From: Epiperipatus broadwayi
Taxonomy: Eukaryota > Onychophora > Udeonychophora > Euonychophora > Peripatidae
Length of the DNA: 64,000 bases
Assembly (NCBI GenBank): GCA_028023455.1
Contig: JAQFVV010000111.1
Span: 1,305,909 to 1,369,908 of the forward strand
Direction of reading: 5' to 3'
The number at the start of each line of letters is the position of its first letter. Position 1 is the stretch's first letter. The notes under the pieces were generated by a model, which saw nothing but the letters and a program-made list of their open reading frames with translations, searched no databases and was not told the DNA's origin. Both the position numbers and the translations under genes were made by a program. This document shows, one piece after another, positions 36,850-50,292 of the stretch.

Positions 36850-38181
36850 AACATCAGTTTCAAATTTACATACAAAGAAAAATTCTTTTGCTATGGATTA
36901 AAATTAACAAGATTTTCTATCTCTATGCATCCAAATTCTTTGCACTTTTTTGTTTATAAAAATAAGAGTACAAAGCAGAATGGCTAAAAATACATTAGTG
37001 CATTTTTATATTTGGTAGCCCAATAACCACCTGATTTTTCTTAATACATTAATAGAAAATCTGCTAATTAAAAAAAAATATATGGACATGTTGGAACATT
37101 TACAATTACTTTCTAATTATTTTATCTATTTTTATTTCCTTTAGAACATGTCCCAACATGTAAACAACGTTTTACAGAAAATATCAAAAAAAAAAAAAAT
37201 ATATAACATAAAATTATAAATGAAACATGTTTACATTTATTAAAATAACAAAATAAATGAACCAAAAATATTGTACACATATATAATATAACACTATGTG
37301 TCAATTTACAATTTGGGAGTTAATATTCTTGAGAATGTGTGGGTAAGAAATATATACACAGACAACTTCATCCATGTTATACAGTTTATATAACAGCTAA
37401 ATAAAATTAATAATCCTAAATATATATAACTGAGCTGTAGTTTCAACTACAGCCACCTTTGTGTGTGGTCACTCATAGAGTATCCGTCACAATATATACT
37501 GAACAATGATAAAGATATGTGTAAGAGATTGTGGTCTGGGCCAACTGGTAAATGCTGGTTCAGCATGGTATGTGCATCATGGAGATCATAGATCTTTTTC
37601 ACATATTTTTGGTCATATGTTTATAACTACATCCTGTCCACAAGGTGCTAAAAGTGGATAGAAAGCAGTCCCTACCTTGTGTGAGAATGATGTAGTGAAA
37701 TTTACACTACAGACATATTATTCATTATTGAATAATCTCTAATCTAACTAATAAAAATTATTAACTGACTTTTTAAATTATCATGTTTTTTTTTTTTTTA
37801 ATAATTGAAGGCTTATACTAAAGACTGAACTGACATAGGGATAGAATTCTTAACAAAAAATCACTTGTAAAATATGAAGTATTTTTCAAAAATGCTTTGT
37901 TTTCATTTGAGACTAATGCATTTAAAAGGTAAAATTATAATTTTTTTCTTGGCTCACAATTGTGGTTGTTATATAGAACTTTAAATAAAGGCATGGAATG
38001 TCCATAAACTAATTAATTCAACAAACTGTATTGCTTGAATTAATTAATTTATGGACAATTGCATATAACAATCAAAACTGTTGTTGGAGAGAAAAAAAAA
38101 ATTTTGTTTTTTTAGAACATTAATTTTCAAATTAAATAAAAACCGTTAAAAAAAAAAAAATCTATTATTTAGTTTTCAATA
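36850..38181. other. Intronic AT-rich DNA
   Basis: Holds the partner of the 34540 repeat (37640-37770) and an inverted pair near 38005-38055 (AAACTAATTAATTCAA with its complement). No gene was recognised. Confidence 0.5.
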
Positions 38182-39228
38182 CACCTGGGTCTTGTTTTAT
38201 GCAGTTGATACGTTCCACAGAAAACCCACATTAAAAAAAAATTGCACAAAAATGGACTTAACTTACATTGAAAAATGGGAGATAGGATCTGTAATTTTCA
38301 GAATTCGCATAAAAGCAAAGCAACAAGGAAAAATTACTTTAAAATTCACATTAAAAAAATAAGGAAATAAAGTATGACTAATGCAAAATATCAAATATTT
38401 GAAAAAAATTGGTACAAGATAAACTTTTTTTACTTTTTTTTTTTATTATCATCAGTATTTAATTTGACATTTTTTCATATGTATTTTAATCATTATGCGG
38501 TTCATTTGTAAACTGGTAAGAAATCAGATTCGTCGATGTGATGTAGTTTCTCCTTGAACAAAGTCAAGAATCTCTCAGCAATTATGCCCAGAGAAACTTG
38601 TTAGCCACTTTATTTTCCATTCCCCACTCTAAGTTTTCCCATATTCTGCTCCATCCCATTTACACAACTAGTGCCAATTTCAGTTTTGTGCGGTGTTAAT
38701 GGTTTTCTGTTGACAACTGATTTTTACTACTGAAATAAATTTTAAATGTTCACATTTTCTTTCTATATTAAAAAAATGATATCACAATCAAAACAAAAAG
38801 ATTATACATTATCATTGGAAATATTATTTTCAGTTTATAAAATCAATAAAATCTTTGTTATTTATTTAAAAAATCTACATTATTTATTTCTGTTATACTT
38901 AAAATATGTTTTAAAAGTTTAAAATTTTTGAATATTTATTGCGATATTTTTATATGTAAGTATAAATCTATTATTATTATTATTTACTCATTAGTATAAG
39001 TAGGTTATTTATTCTAAATATAGCCTCAAGCCATATTCACATTAGCTGCTAATATAACGTTATATTTTTGGGGAAAAAAAAGTATTTCAAGTCAAAATAA
39101 GTTATTAATAATTAAAATTTCTTAATATCTAATAAATATAGTGAAATATATAAAATATTAAAAAGAAACATGAATCGCATAACTTCAAAATGGCATTAAA
39201 ATAATCCGCATAAAATGAGACCCAGGTG
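38182..39228. mobile_element. Pogo/Tigger-like nonautonomous DNA transposon with TA target site
   Basis: The left terminus CACCTGGGTCTTGTTTTATG and the right terminus, read inverted as CACCTGGGTCTCATTTTATG, match at 18 of 20 positions. A TA dinucleotide on each side fits the TA target duplication of Tc1/mariner/pogo elements, and TTATGC...GTTCC-type subterminal sequence recalls Tigger elements. There is no transposase frame. A 3'-terminal LINE fragment (38533-38669) lies inside it. Confidence 0.8.
38533..38669 (-). mobile_element. Short 3'-terminal LINE copy nested in the pogo-like element
   Basis: Closely similar to 14688-14828 (AATCTCTCAGCAA, GAAAC.TGTTA, CTCCATCCCATTTACACAAC). It includes the GATGTGATG tail that marks the LINE 3' end and is truncated after about 137 bp at its 5' end. 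It belongs to the same family as the 14685-22215 LINE. Confidence 0.8.
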
Positions 39229-42200
39229 TATATGTAGGTATATTAAACAATGGATTTTATACTGTATTGTGTAACTTATTTTAAATAATAAAAAGTATAT
39301 ATAAACAAAAGGTATTAATTAATATTTTTAGTAATATGCTGAATTTATTTTAGCATATTGAATTGTGATTTTTTTTTTTATATTTAAATTATCAATACTT
39401 AACTCATTATATATGGCTGCCCTCTGTTGATCTGCCCTCTGTTGATTATTTATATAAAGAACACTATATATTTTACGTTTTTAATAAATAAATACAATGA
39501 GGATGATCTATGTATAAATAGAACAATAAAAAAAAAATTCTATGAATGTCTTAATAGCATAAAAAAAAAGACAAGTAAATTTACAAATCATAAGATTTAA
39601 TAATAAATCATTTGATTCTTTAGTTTACATATGTGATAAAACAGGAATAGCGCCTTACACTTTTTCTATATATAATAAGCTTCATTATTCAATGATTACA
39701 AAATAGTTGTGCATTAAAATCCATCACCTTCAGATCGTTTTATGGCTTTTGTCTTTATCAATGAGGCTTGGGATTCAAAACTGGTGGAAATAATGCTATT
39801 GTGCATTTAGTAATTTTTTTAATTAATCCAATTTTACTATGCAAGCTATAAGTCTGAAAATCAAAACATCTCAAGGTTTTGAATACAAATCAAACTGCTT
39901 AAATAATCATGTGATTATATATTTTGATAAGTCACTTTTTTTCTTCTAAGTATAAACATATTTTTTACTTAGCCACAAATGCTAATAATAAAAACAAATA
40001 ACTTGATTCTTTAGTTTACAAAATAGGTCATATTAACAAGAGGAGTTTTCTGCTTTTTTTGCTATCTATGGAAAAATTGATTATTCAATGATTACCTAAT
40101 AAGTTATGCATTTAAAAATAGAGGTTACCAAAACGTATAGTTACTGATTCATGATCAGATCTATATAATGTTCAGAAGCATTTGCTTGGGTTAAAGATAT
40201 TAAAATGCTTTGAATTTCAAGCTTTTAACTTGAGGGTAAAATGGAGTTAAATGTGATTGCTAGACACATAACTGCATTACTTCCTGCTCATAAAAATGAG
40301 CTCAAAGATAGGAATTTAAATGCAATACTATCTAGTAAATACTGAATAATCAAGTTAACATTAAAGATGGCAAAAGAGTAGGAATCTACTCTTATTTTAA
40401 TATGATTACATATACTGAAAAGTAATGTTATTTATTTACAACAAAAAAAAAAAGAAGTTTAAAAAAAATTAAAATATTTCTTTTTCAAAAAATTTGAAAG
40501 AATAACTGGTTTTCATTTGTAAATACTAAATATTCTCTATACAAATAAGAGAACTTCCTTTCTGGGACAACTTATTCTAGGTATACATACAAGTGGTTCC
40601 CCTTAAGTGATTTCTGACTTTGCCTTTATTAAGTTTACAATATGTGATACTATAGTAGAAAAGAAAAAGTGGCTGCTCTGATTACTATAGCAATAAACAA
40701 AGAATTAAATGATGTTATGTTAGTATTCTCTCCCATTATATCAGAATAATACAGCAATAAGCAGAAAGAATTAAATAATGTTATGTTAGTATTCTCCATT
40801 ACATTATTAATTTAATCACACACGTTGATTCTTTACCTAAACAAAAGACATTTATTTTAGTTAATACCCGCCCCCCCATTTACATACAGAATCATTAAAT
40901 TTACTTTTCAAATTGAAAATCTATTGTAAATTTTGAGAATTAATATCACTTACATATATACACTTTATAACTTCTGTCAAGATGAAGAGATATTTAAATA
41001 AATTAAAAAATATTAATTAATTTATTTTTTTAGTGGGTGTCTTGCAAGACTATACACATTTTTATATGAATGGGGTATGGGGTTATTTCATTGAGCAATG
41101 TTATAAAATTCTGTGTTTATATGTATGTATTAGCTTTAAATATGAGAACATACTGCAGTGCAACTTCTTTCAACATGCATAGTAATCAAATATTTATCTC
41201 TTAATCCTAATTCCCAAAACAAACTGAGTTCAGAGCAAATATATAAATATAGACAAAGAACAGACAACTTGCATTTCAAAAGCTATGGCAAACTGTGATT
41301 TTTTTTCTATAATTAAAAATATAAAGGCTTTATGTGTTAAAACAAGTTTGCTTTCAGATAACTATTATTAATCAATATAAGTTCCCATATGAGTGAAAAC
41401 AGTCTGTGATATCTAAATTCAATTTTTTATTATATCATGATCAATATTTCTGCTCTGAATATAATACAAAATTCCTTTCTATAATATTCTGAATATTTAC
41501 TTCAAAAACACATATCTATTTGTATTCATCATCATCATCATTATTATTTTCTATTACAAAGTGTTTTCCAATGTGTGTACACACACATATATTTTAATTA
41601 AAACAAAACACATTCCAAGATGAAAAAATAGCCCACTTTGATGCAATGATACAAACGATGTAAAACTTATGATATAAATACAGGGTGAAAGCAACATATT
41701 ACATAATTTCCAAAGCATGCAGCACATTAGTTAGGTGACTAAGAAGATCTTGGTGTCAACAACGAATTAGTTAATACTCAATGAGTGTAATCTCTAGCCT
41801 TTTTGTATAATTCCAAAATTCTGCAACATTGTGAAAATAATACCTATACATGCAGGAAACATATGATTTGGAAATCTCGTTAACAAAGTGTCAGGCCCCT
41901 TATAAATGAAGGTGATAATGTATAGCCAATGTTATATTGTAAAACGTGCTACATTCTGCTTGTGAATAGAACTAAATCAACCTTATGACTATCTGCATCA
42001 CATGATACTGAGAACATATAAACGTACATACGTCAATTTTTAGTTCATTTTCTATCTCACAGCAAGTTATCTTCATTAATTATCTTGAAGAAAATGTGTT
42101 AGTCATTCTGAATAGATGTTCCAATCCCAGTTATAATACTAAATATTTTCATATCCCAATGTGCAATTGTTCTACATTTCAACATAATTTAATACATGGA

Positions 42201-42590
42201 CCTAACATTTGTATGTACGCATATTAACTATATTTCTGTCCAACTACTGATAATCTAATGATAAAAGTTTTTTAGATATTTTCACATTTTGGAAATGCAG
42301 TAACATTATGGAACATTCTATTGCTTTATTTAATTATAATTCTGTTGAATGGATTTTATGAAGCCTGTTTACACTTAACTCTAGTTCAATTCACATATAG
42401 CCACTAATTAATGCTTGGCATATCTTATTGACTCATATCTGGTGAAGTACATTTCAGTATATAACTTCTTTACGAAATGGCATATTATATCAATAACAAT
42501 AGAAAAAGAATTACTAAAAAGAGAATTTGTATATAAAAGAAAAACACCAGTACAACTTTTCTAGAAATTTCTATTTTGAGCTGAGTTTAC
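39229..42590. other. Intronic AT-rich DNA with satellite-like repeat singles
   Basis: Single units related to the 31.5-kb array occur at 39700-39810 and 40080-40340. A direct duplication (AATGTTATGTTAGTATTCTC) lies at 40710 and 40777. No exon was recognised. Confidence 0.5.
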
Positions 42591-43009
42591 GCGTAAAGGG
42601 TAAACGTCACACATAGGAGCCTTACAGCATTCTTTGCGCCATTTCGTTATCTACATGAAAATGTAAGAATTTTTTCTGTACGACAATTTTTAGATTTTTT
42701 TATGAATATTTTTAGCGAAAGGTACCTAAAAAAAATTTTTATTTTTATCAGTATATATCGTAAAAAAGTTATTCCACAATGGTTGGATCAATTACTGAAG
42801 ATTTTATTCTGATTTTCCGTTGAAGTTGTCTGCAATTCTGGGCCTTCTTCTCAAATTACGTTTTTGGATAACGTTCAAGGGTATGTAATTACTTTTTATA
42901 TATATATTTTTATAAATTATAATATTTTCGATGTACTGAAACAAATAAATATGCTATAGAATAATAAATTATAATATTTTCAAATAAATATGCTGTAGAA
43001 TGGAAAAAA

Positions 43010-43190
43010 GTTGGGGACTGGAGTAATCTGTCACCGCGTGAGCTGATGCATCTTTTGGCATGATTATAAATATGAATAGTGTATCACGCGTGACCAAGTT
43101 TGAATTTATGGATGAATTATTGCATCAGCCCGGACTTGCTAAAGTTATGACCCGCAATTGATTTGTGTCAATTTTAGGCAAGTAATATAG
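43010..43190 (+). pseudogene. piggyBac-like transposase scrap
   Basis: With frameshifts and a stop, the plus strand reads MIINMNSVSR and ELLHQPGLAKVMTRN(stop)FVSIL. This resembles the piggyBac transposase block in which GxxxxxMGLV is followed by a P-x-(F/L)-x-x-(I/V)-M-(S/T)-R-(D/N)-RF-x-x-I-L motif. Only about 50 residues are left, with no matching termini found, so the call is tentative. Confidence 0.4.
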
Positions 43191-43429
43191 GATATTGTAT
43201 AGATTTTCTGGCTTCCTCAATCCATCCACTTATTGTTACAGTGCCATGTATTTGAACTCAGCCTTTCTTCATATCTTTTATGCAAAATAATAAATATATT
43301 TATATACAAGTTTATGCTACACAACTGGAATTTCATGTAATATAGGATATTTTATACACAGTTTCAGGCTTCATCAATCCATCCACTCTGTGTTATAGTG
43401 CCATGTATTTGAACTCAGCCTTTCTTCCA
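43182..43429. repeat. Tandem duplication of about 90 bp, period about 154
   Basis: The copies at 43182-43271 and 43336-43429 share TAATATAGGATATT, CAATCCATCCACT and CATGTATTTGAACTCAGCC. They directly follow the piggyBac-like scrap. Confidence 0.85.
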
Positions 43430-43578
43430 CACATGTAATCATTGTTAATAATAATAAAAAAATATCTTTATTGATTTATTTTTATTCTCATTTTATTTTT
43501 TATGAGTTCATTTATTTATTTTTGAATACACTGTTCTGTTACTTTTTTCTCCACTAAAAACCATTCATATTGTTATAG

Positions 43579-43675
43579 GTACTTTTGAACAAATGGACAC
43601 ATCTGGCTGTAGAATAAAAATGTACCACAGCAAGGCCGCTGTTTTAGTAGTTTTATCAGTGAAAAATTACCTCAG
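43579..43675 (+). other. Orphan exon-like segment
   Basis: A 97-nt stretch bounded by GTTATAG (acceptor-like) and CTCAG|GTAAGA (donor-like). One frame is open throughout and includes GCRIKMYHSKAAVLVVLSV. It is on the strand opposite PTPN9 and shows no similarity I recognise. It could be a TE-derived fragment or chance. Confidence 0.2.
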
Positions 43676-43699
43676 GTAAGACTTCCAATACATCATTTT

Positions 43700-44638
43700 T
43701 TTTGAAATTTTGTGACGGATGTGATGAAGCTATTTATGAAATTGTCATTTTATCATTTGAATTTCAAAATTTAGGATTTGTGAATCAATGTAAAAATAAA
43801 CATTCTTAAAACTATTAAAAATATTCTTTTTCTTAACTTTTTCTTTATGAAATGATTATTTTAACAGCTTCATCTGATTCTTTCATTTATGACCTTTCTT
43901 TTAATGCGTGTTTTTTTTACATTTATTACATTCAAACACAAAATATCTAAGTTATTAGAGTTAGGGTAAATTTTTCTAAAAATTAACCATGGCCGCCTGG
44001 TTTTGAATAAAGAAAGTGATAAAATCCTAAATTAAAAGTTGAAGTAGTTATAGATCTAAAAATAAATCATTAGCTTATGCCATTAAATGAAAACATAGGT
44101 CATTAAGGAAACAAATCAATGTGATATTTCATGCAACCACATATCCTGGCAATATACATACAAAAGCACAGAGATCAACTGCAAAAATAATGAATAAAGT
44201 TTATAATTATTAAAGATAAATGATAAAGTACAGACACCCACTTCCATATTTACTTGTATCTTTTATATTAAATACTAAGATATTAAAATAAATTGTCTTA
44301 AAGAGAGTAGTAAGCCAAGGCAAACTATCTCCAACAGTGATCAAATGTTATATCATTTGGTTGTAGCATTGTATTGTTTTCAATACAATCTGACAGAGCA
44401 AAAATCATACATATACTGATTACATATCAACCATACTCATTTGAATCCCCATTATCACTTATTATCTGATAAATATCAAGACCTACAATTGCCTCAGACT
44501 GCATTATCAAAGTTATTTATTTTTTCTTCTCTCAATACAATTATTTTTTATCTTCATGTTCTTTTAAATTCATTTTTATAATTTCCTCCAACATACTCTT
44601 CATTATTCCCCTATCTCGAAAAACATATATATATATAT
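43700..44638. other. Intronic AT-rich DNA
   Basis: Includes another copy of the dispersed GATCAAATGTTAT repeat (44338-44395). No gene was recognised. Confidence 0.45.
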
Positions 44639-46686
44639 TGTAACGGGATATGTATACGTTACATTTAAATTTTAGTACTTAAATTTTTTTGTTGGAAATA
44701 TCTAATAATGAATTAAAAGCACAAACGTTCGAAATGCACAAATAATAAGTTATTAATTTATTAATAGGTTTAGTTTAAATATTGAAATAAAATAAGTTTA
44801 AAAAAATTATAGAATCGAAACAAAGATTCTAATCTTAAATAAATATAATAAAAAACCTTTTAATCTTAAAAATAAAATTACAAACAGATCCTTAGGGCAA
44901 AATGACACATTAAAAAGATTATTACGAAATAGATAAGAGTCGAGAAATAGAAACAAAAGGCTTGCTTTTCCCGCCCAAGATATACAAAGACCACAGAGGA
45001 AAATCTACTGAATATGTTTGATGGATCCACACATTCCCAGATAAGACGCCTCAGGACTATAAAAGGAAATTCAAAAGAAAGAATTAATTAGAAGATTAGA
45101 ATTTTGAATTCGTTTGTCGTTACTGAAAAGTTAAAAAAGTTATTGTCGCTGTTACCAAAAATGTAATCTGTTTTAATCGCGCTTCCCTCGGACCGGCTGG
45201 CTGAAAGCAGCTTCCATCTCCATGAATCCCAGGATCGAACCACTGATAATGTCTTCAGAAATCTTCATAAATCGTCATCATCCGCAAGAAATAGCCCTTG
45301 TGTAAACTCAGATCTTCGTCGCGAAGGAATGAGCACAGAGAAAGAAAAGTATAAATTATAAAAATGAAATATAAACTCTTCAATTTAAAATCTCCGAACT
45401 TTATTTTTCTTTAAATATGAACAATAGACTTTCTTTCCTGATCAAACCTGAACTTTATTTTTTTATAAACTTTGCAATTTTAAAGTCTTATCTAAAATTT
45501 AAACTAATCTTTTTAAAACATGTATTATATTTTTTTATATTTATGCTTAGTATAAGGTCTGTTTGTAATAGGGCAGAAGTTTGCGATTGCCAATGAATTT
45601 AAAAATAAAATCAAACATGTATCATTATTTGTGCATTATTAGATTTAAAGAAAAAAAAAGGTCAAATCTATTATTTGATGTAAAAATAAGTTGAATACAA
45701 TGTGTAATTTTAAAATAAGTTAAACACCCTAAAACTAAATTTTTTTTTTTTGTAATAAATTAAATTAGTAAATTGACTTAAATATAAGTTGAGTGTAGAT
45801 GGCCGCTTATACTTGTTTAAGTATATGTTAGTTTAAAGGGGTTTTGATTTCGGACTATTTGTTTTGTAATTGTGTCAATGCTGGTGGAGGGATATATGGA
45901 TGTTTATATCAATGTAATGTGAATTGTGTTAGAATTTAGGGCAACGTGCCCAACTGAATGCATGACCCTAAAGGAGTAGTCATGGCATTGAAATGGACGT
46001 GGAGTACTTCCTACGACATTGACCCCTTTCAGCTCTATGGATTGGAACTTTAAGTTGGTAAGATAGACCGCTCTCCCATCCATATGTAGCGTTTTCTCTT
46101 TAATATTTTATATGCATGATTCCTTCGCCAGACAGACGTACATTCCTGTACAGGACGAAGTTCATGTTCTTCAAATAATATCACGCTGTCAGATGCACAT
46201 TCCTGTCAGTGTGGTTTTATGCTAACATATTCACATTGCATTGGTTGCAGATATATATCGGGAAGCGAGCATTGGTGTTGCTGCAGATTTTTAGCCTGGA
46301 GTAAAATGTTTTGAAAATCTTTTAAGTGCGTTACCTAGGTGGCTATGCTCAACATTCTAAGATTAAAAATTAAAGTTTAAAAGAAAATAATAATAATGAA
46401 ACATAAAGCTTAATTTTTTTTATAGTAATTATTTTTCAAGTTTGTTTGTTGTCACATATATATATACGTGAATAAAATCTTTTGTATTATTAGTATTGGC
46501 AGTGATCTAGTTTTTTTTTTTTTTTAAATTTTTATTAAAAATATATTTTAATAAATATGTTTTAAACCTCTGCTACTCCATGAGCTAGTGGCAAGGTCTG
46601 GCAGGCGGAATAAAATATATATGTAAAAGTTAGATCTTAACAGCGCGTATCTGCCTACTCTATAAATTTTCCAGGTTCAAATAGCC
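44639..46686 (+). other. Possible long LTR with TATA box, followed by PBS-like motif
   Basis: Starts TGTAACGGGATATG, like the compact LTR element's TGTAACG. It has a strong TATAAAAGG at 45058-45066, a GC-richer interior (45170-45330 and 45890-46340), and is followed at 46687 by TGGTGGCGCCCTGAAG, which looks like a primer binding site for a tRNA 3' end. No second LTR or polyprotein was found, so a solo LTR or another repeat remains possible. A stem GTATCTGC/GCAGATAC (about 46646 and 46704) brackets the PBS-like motif. Confidence 0.35.
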
Positions 46687-46759
46687 TGGTGGCGCCCTGA
46701 AGTGCAGATACGGTAAGACTGTGCTCTTCCCCGACTGTTATAATATATTACTATTTCAT

Positions 46760-49700
46760 TATATATGATCTTACCTACCCAATATACATTTCCAAAACTT
46801 CTTTCCCGCTTCCTTCCAATGCCCATTTTAAAAAAATTATTCAAGTGCCTGTTTTCATATCTAGCTACATTATAGACCTGTGGTCTGTGGATTTGTAGGT
46901 CTGCAATGACTTTACAGGGGATAAGTAAGTTTGAAAAATGTTATGAACTTTTACAATTAAAATAAAAACAAAGAAAGAGAAATCGTAGCTTTCCTAATCT
47001 ACTGTCACCATTAAAAACAAATAAAAATTGACTATTTGATAATAAAAAAAAATGTACTCAAAAATTTAGTTTTAAATCTTCTAAGTATTGATGCCCCTTT
47101 CTCTTAGACATTCATGAGCTATAGCTCTGGAAGCCAATAAATGGAGTCCAAACATATGACTAGACAAAACGTTTTATAAGTATATTCCAAACTCAATGGC
47201 TCTCAAGATAACATAATTCTTGTATTAAAAGCCTATTCCACTACTGTAATTTTTATTAAATTTTTTCTTTCTCCTACTATCATGTAATCATAGACTTAAA
47301 TATTTAAAAGCATTAATTTATCTTATTAGAATCTTAATTAAAACATTTTTACTAACCATTTGCAAACTTGTAGTTTTACTCACATTTCTTTTCATCTCAA
47401 ATTTTATCACTCTTGTTGTCCCTTTGTTAATTTCACCATTACATACAATTGATTCTACAATATCAGTAAATCTAATGCACTAAACTTTCTTGTCTCAAAT
47501 ATTAATTCTTTGTTTTTAATCACATGTTGTATTTAACTAATGCAGTATTTACCATTCAATTTAAATACCCCCCCCCACCCATCCCACTCTTGAAGCTGTA
47601 AAAACTTTTCACTTGTTTTACCATTACTTAACTATGATTGTGTGAAACTACACTGAATGAAAGGAAGATTAATAAAGATCTCCAATATTTAAATATCAAT
47701 GAGTACACAAGTAAATTATTCTTATAAGTTCATATAAATATACATACAAATAGGTTAATAATAACATATATTAATTACTATTATTTTTTTATATTAGTAA
47801 GTATCTTTTATTAGAAGAACAACTATGCTTCATATTTTATTTATTTCCAAATTTGAAAATGTTAAGCATTTGTGATTCATTATTTTTGTTGCATTATAAT
47901 GGACTCTTTCCATTTAACAAATAAACAAGGCAGATTTTGCATTAATTTTACAATTAAAAGGTCACTGCTTAAAAAACTGTGATATATATTCCACAAAATC
48001 ATGATCCTATATTATGGTCAGGGTAAATTGTGAAAGATTTTCAATGCATGAAATAGATAGATTACCAATTCCAAAAGCTTGCCTATTCCTGTTTTCATCC
48101 TTCATTTACGATTTCTTCTGATCACATTTTATAAAGATAAAAATATGCCTGTATTTCATTACATTCTAATTTGCTTTTGTATATATTGTAAGTGCTCAAA
48201 CTAGAGCTGTATATCACAGTAAAAAAATAATAAAGAAGTTTATTGATCTTATTTAATTTCATTTCACTTGATCTCTGCATAATGGAGGCATTGAAGTATA
48301 CATGTTAACCAGGTCTATAATATTCAAACAACATTCTTATATATTATGAATATTAGCATCAAATCATAAATTGGTTGTGATCAGTTTTAGAAAAAATATA
48401 AATAAGTGAATAGATAAACAAACATGGGAAAATAATCAAGTGAATCATAAAAAGATCACTTGAATAAAATCATTATTACTAATTATTACATATTTCAATT
48501 TGTTACTACATTCACCATAGCAACTTAGTTATTACAAAATCAAATATTCCATATGTGTTCATTTATCTTGTTTATTGGAATATATTAATAAAAATGTGTT
48601 AATATATATATATTCATTTAAAGTATAGAAAATGTAATATGAATTCATTATTTTTGATTGAAAATGAAAAATAATATTGAAATTGTAAAACAGGATTTTT
48701 TTATACTGTAGCCAATATTTAAGTCTTTATTTCATTTAGTAATAGGAGGCAAATTTTATTAAATCCAAAGAGTTTTCTTTGAGTTTAAATGAACAGTTGT
48801 CTTAACAATATTGATATCAGCAAAAATATGTTATAAACAGAACTGCAATGCTTCAACTTAAATCTTAAAATTTTATCATTGCTTAGAATAGACGCTTATT
48901 CATCTTTAAAAATTATTGATAGTATTTTTTTTTAAAGTGATTAATTTCTAAAACCATGGGAGAATAAAAATCTAACTGTCTCCCCATTGAATTGGGCAGT
49001 TTGCTGATGAAATTCCAAGGGAAATGGCAAAAATAAAAACCATCAAAATTCTTCCTATTGCAAGTAAGCTGTAAAATATTCCGTTATTAAAATCTAGGAT
49101 TTCATCTATTTATTTGTAATGAATACAAACCCCATGATGTGTATATGGATGTCATATTTTTGATTAATGAATTTCACTGGATCGATTAATTCAACTTGTA
49201 CATACATTTTATTAATGCTTCTAGGATAGCTAACATATTCTAAATAAAGAGATCTGAAAAGAAATTAACTGTAAAATCCATTATGGTTATTCTAAAAGGA
49301 TAAGCTTTGAAAAATTATCACATGTTCTGAAATAAGTGTTCATTCAAAATTATTGATAAGGAATTATATATACAGCAAAATAGGAAAATACTACATGTAA
49401 GTGCATAATAAATTCCATTATAATCTTTCATAAAAAACACACACATAGATGTGCTAACAAAACAGATATAACCTATTACTAAATTTATCTAAGAAGAAGA
49501 CGTTAATACTTAATATTCAAAACAAATCCCCAGTAGAGTTACAATGATTTACTGGAATAAAAATACAAAGCAAACTTTCATTTAAATATTTAACAATGCT
49601 TCAATCTTAATAAAGAAATGAAGTCATAAATATGACTATATTGGAATAAATCTTTTAATAGTAACTGTTTACATTAGTTTAACCTTGAATACTGAATGAT

Positions 49701-49905
49701 AAAAGAACAATAACTAAAACAGCAATGTTAACTTCATTATTAAGAAAAATGTGGTTTCTTTTTTTTATTTTTTATAAATATACTATATCAAATAATTCTA
49801 TAATTAAATTTTCAGTTGTAATTATAAATGTGTTATCTTAATATAATGAATGTATAGGAGAAAATATTATCATTGACATTGGAATTTTTATATTTAGGAA
49901 TATAT
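46760..49905. other. Intronic AT-rich DNA
   Basis: No gene or named repeat was recognised. A C-rich tract is present near 47570. Confidence 0.5.
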
Positions 49906-50183
49906 TGTAACGTTTTTCATGTTTTAGTACATTCTGGTAGGTCTTTTTTTTTTACACACTATGAAGTGAAAGTTAATCAAGCTATGGATAAAAAAATATC
50001 TTGTTCCTATTTCCAAAAACATAGCTATATTTCCAGATTAACTGGCCTACCAATTATTACAACCTATGCTACCGGCGGAATCAGCCTTTTATTTATTTTT
50101 ATAAGGGCGCCAGGTATTCATACAAGAATCAGATGAAATCCGTCACGTCGCACATCGTAAATTAGTAAAAAATAATATTAAAG

Positions 50184-50292
50184 CATTGTTAGCCGAGAGG
50201 TCATCACAGCCACCTGCAAGCAAGTAGTTGGTTGCAGACGGTTGTGGGTTCGCGTCCTGGCCGATGCTATGACATATGACAAAAAAAAAAAA
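50184..50292 (+). mobile_element. tRNA-derived SINE inserted in LTR copy 1
   Basis: About 109 bp with box B GGTTCGCGTCC (50247-50257), the shared body CTGGCCGATGCTATGACA, and a 12-A tail. Copy 2 of the LTR reads straight through (TTTTAAAGATCAGGA), which proves that the segment is an insertion. A short repeated AAAG at the junction may be the target duplication. Same family as 6960-7050. Confidence 0.9.

Noticed and set aside
37122-37304. 60-codon minus-strand hydrophobic frame
   Set aside because: AT-rich background composition, no conserved domain, and no exon signals.
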